Origin: Flammeovirgaceae bacterium
GTDB taxonomy: Bacteria > Bacteroidota > Bacteroidia > Cytophagales > Cyclobacteriaceae
Length of the DNA stretch: 6,970 bases
Assembly: GCA_003229495.1 (NCBI GenBank)
Contig: QIEB01000352.1
Coordinates: 1-6,970 of the forward strand
Direction of reading: 5' to 3'
Under the pieces are notes generated by a model that ran no database searches, was not told where the DNA came from, and worked only from the letters and a program-made list of their open reading frames with translations. A program made the translations under genes and the position numbers. The number at the start of each line of letters is the position of its first letter. Position 1 is the stretch's first letter. This document shows, piece after piece, positions 1-5,502 of this stretch.

Positions 1-476
1 CAGTAGTAGTAAGTGCTGCCAACTACTGTGGATATTGTATCTCGCACCATGCTGAGGCATTAAACCACTATTGGAAGGATTCGGAAAGGGTGCAAAAATT
101 AGCAGAAGACTATAATAGCATCGTGCTAACTTCCAGTGAAAAGATTTTATGCGATTATGCTTACAAATTGACCAACAATCCGGCAAAAATAGAGGACACC
201 GGAATAATTGTCCGATTGAAAGAGGTAGGCTGGGAAGACCGGGCTATTCTGGATGCTGCTTTAGTTATTTCCTATTTCAATTTTGTCAACAGGATGGTGC
301 TTGGACTGGGAGTGAAGAAGAGGGGTCACATGGTTACAAGTATGAGTGATTGGTCGTCCAGTTTTTTTGTCACCATTTTTCAACAACTAAAAACTCACAA
401 TTCAAAACTCAAAACTATCAAAGCAATTCATTTGCCAGATTGGCTAACTCCGACCGTTCTCCTTTTTCTAATGTAA
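1..476 (+). CDS. AhpD-like peroxidase-related enzyme, 5'-truncated by window, C-terminus apparently frameshifted
   Basis: Open from the window edge in the frame beginning at base 3; the true start lies upstream, and the GTG at 90 is internal. The visible protein begins with residues VVVSAANYCGYCISHHAEAL, an AhpD/carboxymuconolactone-decarboxylase fold signature. Two cysteines (codons 27-29 and 36-38) and a histidine (codon 48-50) form the CxxCxxxH redox/proton-relay motif of AhpD-type alkylhydroperoxidases. A second helical half follows, with LTSSEKILCDYAYKLT and ISYFNFVNRMVLGLGV, typical of the 'uncharacterized peroxidase-related enzyme' family. After LGLGV (base 314) the frame gives a low-complexity tail that runs to TAA at 474-476 and overlaps the convergent PhoH-like gene by 59 bases. 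The family-like ending is found one frame over and stops at 349. The likely role is reduction of peroxides or a related thiol-dependent reaction in the cytoplasm; the substrate is unknown. The family call is firm, but where the protein really ends is uncertain. Confidence 0.85.
   Translation, partial: VVVSAANYCGYCISHHAEALNHYWKDSERVQKLAEDYNSIVLTSSEKILCDYAYKLTNNPAKIEDTGIIVRLKEVGWEDRAILDAALVISYFNFVNRMVLGLGVKKRGHMVTSMSDWSSSFFVTIFQQLKTHNSKLKTIKAIHLPDWLTPTVLLFLM
310..349 (+). other. Apparent -1 frameshift: displaced C-terminus of the AhpD-like enzyme
   Basis: Re-reading base G314 (or restoring one missing G after GTG at 312-314) turns the end of the AhpD-like protein into LGLGV followed by EEEGSHGYKYE and a TGA at 347-349. 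A short acidic stretch ending in GYKY-like residues is, from memory, how many members of this family finish. The unshifted reading instead gives KKRGHMVTSMSDW and more than 35 further unlike residues. No clear slippery heptamer is visible, so a one-base deletion or a sequencing/assembly error is likelier than programmed frameshifting. Confidence 0.65.
348..369 (+). terminator. Candidate intrinsic terminator after the AhpD-like gene
   Basis: GATTGG (348-353), loop TCGT, and CCAGTT (358-363) can form a six-pair stem with two G-U pairs. A run of seven T (362-368) follows directly. It starts at the frameshifted stop codon (347-349), which fits that codon being the ancestral gene end. The stem is short and partly wobble, so the call is tentative. 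Confidence 0.4.
393..415. repeat. AT-rich short repeat, copy 1 (AATTCAAAACTC core)
   Basis: The core AATTCAAAACTC at 399-410 is preceded by ACTCACA and followed by another AAAAC, giving a string of repeated AAAACTC-type units in the space between the convergent AhpD-like and PhoH-like genes. An identical 12-base core occurs at 1750-1761 at the other end of the PhoH-like gene. It looks like an interspersed intergenic simple repeat; no function can be assigned. Confidence 0.45.
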
Positions 477-1746
477 CATGGGCATATAAGGGATGGTCTT
501 TGATGCGGTCGATCAAATAGCTCAATCCATTACTCTGACTGTCCAGATAAGGAGTATCTATTTGGTGAATATCTCCGGTAAACAAGACCTTAGTTCCTTC
601 GCCTGCCCTGGTGATGATGGTTTTCACTTCATGTGGTGTGAGGTTTTGGGCTTCATCCACTATAAAGAATATATTAGACAAACTTCGTCCACGGATATAG
701 GCCAAAGGTGTGATCACCAGCTTTTCGCTATTGACCATTTCAGTTAAACGGGTGGCCTCTTTATCGTTGTCACCAAACTGATTCTGGATGAATTTCAAAT
801 TGTCCCACAGCGGCTCCATATAAGGATTCAGTTTGGACTTTATGTCACCCGGTAGATAACCGATGTCTTTGTTACTCAGGGGTACAATAGGTCTGGCCAG
901 GTAGATTTGCTTATAGTTCCTTCGTTGTTCAAGCGCACCCGCAAGCGCCAATAAGGTTTTTCCTGAACCGGCAACTCCCTGAAGGGTAACCAACCGCACT
1001 TCTTGGTTAAGTATGGCATGGATGGCAAAGGTTTGTTCGGCATTGCGGGGTCTTATACCATAGACCGGCTTTTTCTCAACTTTTTGAATACACTTTTCTC
1101 CCGGATTGTAGTATGCCAATACCGAGTTTTTTGGGCTCTTAAGTATAAAATAGTCGTTGCAGATGGGCTGTCCGTTCTTAAGAATGGATGTTGGCGTACA
1201 ATGGCCTTCATCGTATAGCCCATTGATGATTTCGGTGTCCACATGTTCTACCACAGTTTTGCCGCTGTGAAGTGTACTGACGTTCTTGATCTTACCGGTT
1301 TCGTAGTCTTCAGCGATAAGATTCAATGACTTTGCTTTCAATCGTAAATTGATGTCTTTGGTAACCAATATCACCTTCCGGGTTTTTTCCTCCTGCTTCA
1401 ATTGCAATGCGGCATTCAGAATTTTGTGATCTGCTTTCTCTTCAGCAAAGATCTTTTCGGCGTCCAACTTGCTATGGGTACTCATTAACACCTTAAACTT
1501 TCCTTTGGACCTGCCGTTTAGTGGGATCCAGTTTTGAAGTGTATGGTCTTTTGAAAGATTATCCAATAGTCTGATAAACTCTCGGGCCTCAAAGTTTTTT
1601 ATATCATTTCCCTTTTTGAAGTTATCCAACTCTTCCAGGACGGTAATGGGAATGCCTACATCGTGCTCATCGAAATGCATGATGGCATCTGCATCATAAA
1701 GGATCACTGAGGTATCCAGTACAAATATTTTCTTTTCCTTAGCCAT
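418..1746 (-). CDS. PIN-PhoH family protein (PhoH2-like RNase/ATPase)
   Basis: 442 residues, the usual length for the two-domain PhoH family. The N-terminal PIN nuclease domain (about 5-150) has the expected acidic residues: D11 in VLDTSV, E38/E39 in VLEELD, D106 in ADHKIL and D131 in VTKD. The C-terminal PhoH P-loop ATPase domain (about 232-442) has Walker A GVAGSGKT (257-264), Walker B FFIVDEAQN (360-368, D364/E365), a sensor-like FTGD (389-392) and a late arginine in KGERSELANL (R431). All key residues of both halves are present. Mycobacterial PhoH2 proteins of this architecture are reported as ATP-dependent RNA helicase/RNases, so a cytoplasmic RNA-unwinding and cleaving role is inferred. 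The ATG at 1746 is followed by a basic stretch typical of the family start; no Shine-Dalgarno is visible. It is last in a four-gene minus-strand run, 26 bases after the AlbA_2 gene. Its 3' end converges on the AhpD-like gene. Confidence 0.93.
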   Translation of the reverse strand: MAKEKKIFVLDTSVILYDADAIMHFDEHDVGIPITVLEELDNFKKGNDIKNFEAREFIRLLDNLSKDHTLQNWIPLNGRSKGKFKVLMSTHSKLDAEKIFAEEKADHKILNAALQLKQEEKTRKVILVTKDINLRLKAKSLNLIAEDYETGKIKNVSTLHSGKTVVEHVDTEIINGLYDEGHCTPTSILKNGQPICNDYFILKSPKNSVLAYYNPGEKCIQKVEKKPVYGIRPRNAEQTFAIHAILNQEVRLVTLQGVAGSGKTLLALAGALEQRRNYKQIYLARPIVPLSNKDIGYLPGDIKSKLNPYMEPLWDNLKFIQNQFGDNDKEATRLTEMVNSEKLVITPLAYIRGRSLSNIFFIVDEAQNLTPHEVKTIITRAGEGTKVLFTGDIHQIDTPYLDSQSNGLSYLIDRIKDHPLYAHVTLEKGERSELANLANELL

Positions 1747-1749
1747 AAA

Positions 1750-1764
1750 AATTCAAAACTCACA
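1750..1764. repeat. AT-rich short repeat, copy 2, in the leader of the PhoH-like gene
   Basis: AATTCAAAACTC (1750-1761) followed by ACA exactly matches the 12-base core at 399-410. It fills most of the 26-base gap between the AlbA_2 stop and the PhoH-like ATG, where a ribosome binding site would normally lie. On the coding strand the gap reads as an A/T-rich leader without a Shine-Dalgarno sequence. Confidence 0.45.
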
Positions 1765-1772
1765 GTTTCTTA

Positions 1773-2426
1773 TCATACCGGCATAGTATTGAAGCGGTAC
1801 CAGTCTTCGCCTTCACGGGGGATTATTTTTAGCACTTTGGCCAGCACCAAGGTGATCAAAGTGCGGGAAGCCAGATAGGGCTTGATGTCTGCTAATTTGG
1901 CAAAGTATTTTAAAGTGATGAAATCGTTTTCTTCCAGATACTTCATCAACACTTTTTCCTTCTCTCCATAGGTAAATCGCACTGCAGCCTTCTTCCGCTT
2001 CCTTCTGAGAATCTCCTTCATCTCTTTGCTTGCCTGAACACTTCGATCTGCCACCCTAATATAACCCTTACGTTGATTTTCAGGTTGCTCAATCAGGGTA
2101 TAATGCGGCTTCAATTCACTTTCAAAAATAGTATAAATTAGTATAGCTTTCTTAGCGCTGACAGGGATAATTTCATATCGATAATTAATTCTTGGGAAGC
2201 AGTATTTGCTGATAGCATTTTCAAGTGAATATAGCTCTTCTTCTGCGGCAGACAAGCCCGTTATTTCCCCATGATCGTTTACCCCTACCAATAGTTGACC
2301 TCCTTTGGTGTTGGCAAATGCCACCATTTCTTTAACAATCTTTTCCGGATGATTTGCTTTGGTCTTAAACTCTAAAGTCTCCGTTTCTCCTTGCCGTACC
2401 AGGTGCTGAATTTCAGGTAGCGTCAT
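1773..2426 (-). CDS. AlbA_2 (Schlafen-type) putative DNA/nucleic-acid-binding protein
   Basis: 217 residues. The N-terminal half (about 1-130) matches the AlbA_2 / Schlafen AlbA_2 domain. It opens with ETETLEFKTK (E14-K23), then KEMVAFANTKGGQLLVGVND (32-51) with the hallmark AFANTxGG turn, then GEITGL. A second beta-rich part contains GYIRVADRSVQAS (121-133), the usual R-x-G/A-S region. Residues 134-150 are a strongly basic helix (KEMKEILRRKRKKAAVR). The last 65 residues (about 153-215) resemble a small winged-helix-like region. The family is linked to nucleic-acid or nucleotide binding and often to transcriptional regulators, but the biochemical role of short stand-alone members is not settled. 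It sits 11 bases after the AAA+ gene and 26 before the PhoH-like gene on the same strand, so it probably shares their transcript. No Shine-Dalgarno sequence precedes the ATG. Confidence 0.85.
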   Translation of the reverse strand: MTLPEIQHLVRQGETETLEFKTKANHPEKIVKEMVAFANTKGGQLLVGVNDHGEITGLSAAEEELYSLENAISKYCFPRINYRYEIIPVSAKKAILIYTIFESELKPHYTLIEQPENQRKGYIRVADRSVQASKEMKEILRRKRKKAAVRFTYGEKEKVLMKYLEENDFITLKYFAKLADIKPYLASRTLITLVLAKVLKIIPREGEDWYRFNTMPV

Positions 2427-2437
2427 GCTATTTCTAA

Positions 2438-3955
2438 CTAAAGTTCATCTAATTCATCATCCTCCAGATCAGGCATGGTAAACATACCGCTGAGCAGGTC
2501 CTTGAACTGTAACCCTGAAACCAGCTGATTCTTGCTTAACATGCTGTATTCTGCCAAACCATGAAGGGCAAATTCCATCAGAAAATACCGGTCAATCTTT
2601 GATGTTTTGGATTGATACTTGTCAACCAGGGCGCTGAGACCAGGGATAACGTCTAATGCTGACCTATATTCCGAGTCACTATAGTCGTTCAAGACGTCAA
2701 CAGTATGACTGTCTCCGAACCAGTCAGTGATCTTTTGAAAAGGGTTTGCTTGCTTTTTCTTCCTGAATTCATCGGGATTGGGAAAATAATTGACAAACTG
2801 TTGACGGATTGCTTTTCCAATCAGGGTATAGGCAACTAAACCGGCTCCTTCCTGCTCACCTTCGTACACCAGCTCTACCTTTCCGGTAATTGCAGGTACC
2901 ACTCCCACAAAATCCGATATCCTGATGGAGGTAGATTGGTCCTGGTGCTTCAGGGCCCGTCTTTCTGCAGTACTCCACAAACTCTCGTACGCGGAAATGG
3001 TAAGTCGTGCAGACACTCCACTTTTTTCATCCACGTATTCACTTTGTCGGGCCTCGATGGCAATTTGTTCAATCAGGTCCTCCGCTATGCTATTCATGAC
3101 TACCCTTTCTTTCTGTTCACCATTCAAACGGGCTTCCTGCTGGGTGATTTGCTTGCCTATTTCTATAGACTTTGGATAATGCGTAATGACCTGACTGTCA
3201 ATACGGTCCTTTAAAGGAGTAACGATGCTTCCTCTATTGGTATAATCCTCCGGATTTGCGGTAAACACAAATTGAATATCCAGTGGTAATCGCAATTTAA
3301 AGCCCCTGATTTGTATGTCTCCTTCCTGTAAAATATTAAAAAGTGCTACCTGTATCCGTGCCTGCAGATCAGGAAGCTCATTGATCACAAATATCCCTCG
3401 ATGAGATCGCGGGACCAGGCCATAGTGGATCACCCGGGGATCCGAGTAGGGCAACTTAAGAGAGGCGGCTTTAATCGGATCCACGTCACCAATAAGATCT
3501 GCAATAGATACGTCCGGAGTAGCAAGTTTCTCAGTATAGCGTTGGTCTCGTTGAAGCCAGGCAATCGGAGTGTCATTGCCATGTTTATCTATTATACTCA
3601 TCCCGTGGGAAGAAATGGGATTTAACGGGTCATCATTCAATTCGGTCCCTTCAATCACCGGGATATATTCATCTAGTAGGTCCACCATTTGTCGTGCCAT
3701 CCTGGTTTTTGCCTGTCCTCTTAATCCCAGCAGACAGATATTGTGCCTGGAAAGTATGGCCCTTTCCAGGTCTGGTACCACTGTTTCTTCGTAACCCCAA
3801 ATACCAGGGAATACAACATCCCCCTGGCGGATCTTTTGAATAAGGTTGTCCCTTAATTCGTTCTTTATACTTTTGGGCCGATAGCTCGTTTTTATTAACT
3901 CGCCTAACGAATTTATGCTGAACAGCTGCTCCGCAGTTAAACTTTCATAACTCAT
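2438..3955 (-). CDS. MoxR/ChlI-like AAA+ ATPase (magnesium-chelatase-subunit-I-like)
   Basis: 505 residues. The AAA+ core spans about 45-340. Walker A is GLRGQAKT (77-84). The Walker B strand GIFVINELPDL (187-197) carries N192-E193 rather than the usual D-E. Sensor 1 is FTANPED (231-237), an arginine-finger candidate is R251 in LKDRID, and sensor 2 is R317 in GVSARL. The segment DLIGDVDPIKAA (153-164) is characteristic of the ChlI/BchI-type helical insert. This subgroup is often annotated 'magnesium chelatase' or 'sigma 54-interacting regulator' and is found beside VWA genes in several phyla. No chlorophyll or cobalamin chelatase partner is visible, so a true chelatase role is unlikely; a remodelling ATPase ring acting with the VWA protein is inferred. 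The C-terminus after about 495 is very acidic (PDLEDDELDEL). It starts 8 bases after the VWA stop with a Shine-Dalgarno-like AGGA. Confidence 0.92.
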   Translation of the reverse strand: MSYESLTAEQLFSINSLGELIKTSYRPKSIKNELRDNLIQKIRQGDVVFPGIWGYEETVVPDLERAILSRHNICLLGLRGQAKTRMARQMVDLLDEYIPVIEGTELNDDPLNPISSHGMSIIDKHGNDTPIAWLQRDQRYTEKLATPDVSIADLIGDVDPIKAASLKLPYSDPRVIHYGLVPRSHRGIFVINELPDLQARIQVALFNILQEGDIQIRGFKLRLPLDIQFVFTANPEDYTNRGSIVTPLKDRIDSQVITHYPKSIEIGKQITQQEARLNGEQKERVVMNSIAEDLIEQIAIEARQSEYVDEKSGVSARLTISAYESLWSTAERRALKHQDQSTSIRISDFVGVVPAITGKVELVYEGEQEGAGLVAYTLIGKAIRQQFVNYFPNPDEFRKKKQANPFQKITDWFGDSHTVDVLNDYSDSEYRSALDVIPGLSALVDKYQSKTSKIDRYFLMEFALHGLAEYSMLSKNQLVSGLQFKDLLSGMFTMPDLEDDELDEL

Positions 3956-3961
3956 ACTGAT

Positions 3962-3965
3962 TCCT
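3962..3965 (-). promoter_or_regulatory. Shine-Dalgarno-like AGGA before the AAA+ gene, overlapping the VWA stop
   Basis: On the minus strand the VWA gene ends in TAG and the sequence continues as TAGGAATCAGT before the ATG at 3955. AGGA lies six bases upstream of that ATG and shares bases with the stop codon. The other starts in the window lack such a motif, so this suggests translational coupling of the ATPase to the VWA protein and equal dosage of the two. Confidence 0.5.
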
Positions 3966-5061
3966 AAAATTTTTTACGGCGGTTCCTACGATAATCCTCA
4001 AAAACCAAATGCCCGAGGCCTTTTAAACTGCTATAATAGGCATTACCATTATTTGCTTGGGTAAATTGTTTAACAAAACGTTGCAAATAAGGATCAGAGG
4101 CGATCATGAAGGTGGTTATGGGTATCTGTAATTTACGACACTGTATGGCAAGATTTAAGGTTTTACGGAGAATCTTTCGGTCCAGCCCGAAACTATTCTT
4201 ATAATATTTGATACCCTGTTTTATGCAGGTAGGCTTACCGTCGGTGATCATGAAAATCTGTTTATTTTTGTTCTTTTTCCGGCGTAACAGGTCCATTGCC
4301 AACTCCAAACCTGCAACGGTATTGGTATGATACGGCCCCACTTTCAAATAGGGGAGGTCTTTGATTTTGATCTGCCATGCGTCATTTCCAAATACCAGGA
4401 TATCTAAGGTATCTTTAGGATATTTAGTGGTGATCAATTCCGACAATGCCATGGCTACTTTCTTAGCTGGTGTGATGCGATCTTCACCATAGAGGATCAT
4501 GGAGTGGGAAATATCAATCATAAGTACCGTGGAGGTTTGCGACTTGTACTCATTGTCGATCACTTCAAGATCATCCTGGGTCATCATGAACTCCCCAAAA
4601 CCATGGTTAACCTGAGCATTTCTAAGTGAGTCGGTAAAAGCGATCTGTTCCGGGGCGTCACCAAATTCGAAAGGCCTGCGATCAGTACCGGTTTCATCAC
4701 CCAATCCTGACAAATGGGTGTGATGGTCCCCCCGGCTGGTTTTCTTTAGTTTGCCAAATATTTCTTCAAGTGCAGACTTGCGGATTTTCTGTTCACTTTT
4801 TGCGGTTAATTCCAAGGTCCCGTCTTTAGGATTTTCTTGTAAATAACCTTTCTTTTTAAGGTCTTCGATGAAATCCCCAATTCCATATTGGTCATTTGTG
4901 AGGTTGTGTTGTTGGTCTAGTTCATTGAGCCAGCCAAGTGATTCAGCAACATCTCCGGAGGTAACTACCATCAATTGCATAAATATCTTTAGCAGATCCT
5001 CAAAACCGGGCCTGCCATTATTAGGAGGTGCTATGTACTCACGGAATCGGTAACCTTTCAT
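3964..5061 (-). CDS. VWA domain protein with complete MIDAS, partner of the AAA+ ATPase
   Basis: 365 residues, no signal peptide or membrane segment, so cytoplasmic. The N-terminal region (1-110) is helical, with a G-x-L-E-L-T-like winged segment near 80-90. A linker (111-140) contains GDHHTHLSGLGDETG and RPFEFGD, which resembles the region preceding the VWA domain in ChlI-linked VWA proteins. The VWA domain (about 175-350) carries the metal-ion-dependent adhesion site: DISHS (D183, S185, S187), HTN (T246) and ITDG (D274). All MIDAS ligands are present, so divalent metal binding is expected. The C-terminus is strongly basic (YRRNRRKKF). It is the first gene of the minus-strand run and is followed at 8 bases by its ATPase. 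In related systems the VWA subunit docks on the ATPase ring and recruits the client; the client here is unknown. The ATG at 5061 has no Shine-Dalgarno motif. Confidence 0.92.
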   Translation of the reverse strand: MKGYRFREYIAPPNNGRPGFEDLLKIFMQLMVVTSGDVAESLGWLNELDQQHNLTNDQYGIGDFIEDLKKKGYLQENPKDGTLELTAKSEQKIRKSALEEIFGKLKKTSRGDHHTHLSGLGDETGTDRRPFEFGDAPEQIAFTDSLRNAQVNHGFGEFMMTQDDLEVIDNEYKSQTSTVLMIDISHSMILYGEDRITPAKKVAMALSELITTKYPKDTLDILVFGNDAWQIKIKDLPYLKVGPYHTNTVAGLELAMDLLRRKKNKNKQIFMITDGKPTCIKQGIKYYKNSFGLDRKILRKTLNLAIQCRKLQIPITTFMIASDPYLQRFVKQFTQANNGNAYYSSLKGLGHLVFEDYRRNRRKKF

Positions 5062-5188
5062 TGGATTTCAGGGCTATGTGTATTGAAAAGTGGCAATTTG
5101 CTGGTTTGGCTAAATTCCAAATCCCATCAATTCCCTATACGTGTACTAAATTTCTTACTATTAACAAAAACTGGGTACCTTTTATTCC

Positions 5189-5196
5189 TATATTTG
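5189..5196 (+). promoter_or_regulatory. Candidate -7 promoter element (TATATTTG) for the small lipoprotein
   Basis: TATATTTG matches the Bacteroidota -7 consensus TAnnTTTG exactly, on the strand of the lipoprotein. No TTTG-type -33 element is at the usual distance. Use of this site would give a leader of roughly 85 bases. It competes with the downstream candidate at 5241-5250. Confidence 0.35.
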
Positions 5197-5240
5197 AAGA
5201 AATAATCAATATAATATACTATGTTAATTAAATTATTGTT

Positions 5241-5250
5241 TATAATTTAG
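5241..5250 (+). promoter_or_regulatory. Alternative promoter element (TATAATTTAG) for the small lipoprotein
   Basis: TATAATTTAG contains TAATTTAG, which differs at one position from the Bacteroidota TAnnTTTG element, and also a perfect TATAAT. It lies 39 bases before the lipoprotein ATG, a more usual leader length than that from 5189-5196. The -33 side is only weakly recognisable. Confidence 0.3.
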
Positions 5251-5289
5251 TTAGTTCATGGTGTTGAATTCGGTAAAAATTTCGTTAAA

Positions 5290-5427
5290 ATGAAAAAGTC
5301 GTTAACAGTTGTGATTGGTGTGCTTATGTTCTTGTTTGCAACGAGTTGTACTCAAAGATCTTGCCCTACATATTCCAAAGTTCCGGTAGAAAAGACTGCT
5401 GATCACGCAGAAGACGTTAAATCATAA
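5290..5427 (+). CDS. Small lipoprotein, 45 residues, unknown function
   Basis: ATG at 5290 opens a 45-codon frame ending in TAA at 5425-5427. The product begins MKKSLTVVIGVLMFLFATSC: a lysine-rich n-region, a hydrophobic core and a lipobox-like F-A-T-S-C, with the cysteine at residue 20 as lipidation site. The mature peptide would be only about 26 residues, with a second cysteine in RSCPTYSKVP (C25) and a polar, mostly acidic tail. Very short lipoproteins with a C-P-(A/T)-Y motif just after the lipobox are, as I recall, scattered in Bacteroidota genomes and annotated as hypothetical; I cannot confirm homology. The signal peptide, promoter-like sequences upstream and a hairpin terminator 45 bases downstream all support a real gene. 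It is monocistronic, diverging from the VWA gene run and converging on the fatty-acid-hydroxylase-like gene. No Shine-Dalgarno is seen; the leader is A/T-rich. Confidence 0.75.
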   Translation: MKKSLTVVIGVLMFLFATSCTQRSCPTYSKVPVEKTADHAEDVKS

Positions 5428-5472
5428 TATTAAGGTAAAGTTATTTTGGGGGAGACCCTCGTCAATATTTTC

Positions 5473-5502
5473 AAAGTCACTTATGAGTGACTTTTTGATT
5501 TT
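5473..5502 (+). terminator. Intrinsic terminator of the small lipoprotein, overlapping the convergent gene end
   Basis: AAAGTCACT (5473-5481), loop TATG and AGTGACTTT (5486-5494) form a perfect nine-pair stem, followed by a T-rich run to 5502. In the opposite direction the stem is followed by a weaker A/T stretch, so it may work less well there. The stop codon and last codons of the minus-strand fatty-acid-hydroxylase-like gene lie inside the hairpin. Confidence 0.75.

Larger units (their letters stand above)
5062..5289. other. AT-rich divergent intergenic region between the VWA gene run and the small lipoprotein
   Basis: 228 bases without a credible gene. It must contain the promoter of the minus-strand VWA/AAA+/AlbA_2/PhoH run and that of the plus-strand lipoprotein. 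For the minus direction I find no good Bacteroidota promoter match (TAnnTTTG). An inverted repeat TTTGG-N7-CCAAA (5105-5121) lies 44 bases upstream of the VWA ATG and could be an operator, though it is short. The part from about 5180 to 5260 is very AT-rich. Confidence 0.6.

Noticed and set aside
149..349. An independent 66-residue plus-strand gene
   Set aside because: Most of it is an out-of-frame shadow of the AhpD-like gene; only the last dozen codons look meaningful, as the displaced C-terminus.
90..476. A separate gene starting at the GTG at 90
   Set aside because: The frame is open to the window edge and the upstream codons encode the CxxCxxxH active site of the same protein, so 90 is internal.
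2438..5061. True magnesium chelatase for chlorophyll or bacteriochlorophyll
   Set aside because: There is no large catalytic subunit (ChlH/BchH) or other pigment gene, and the VWA protein is a separate short protein unlike ChlD.
5443..5460. GGGGGAGACCCTC as a second terminator or regulatory hairpin
   Set aside because: Only a three- to four-pair stem with no T-run after it; the nine-pair hairpin just downstream explains termination.
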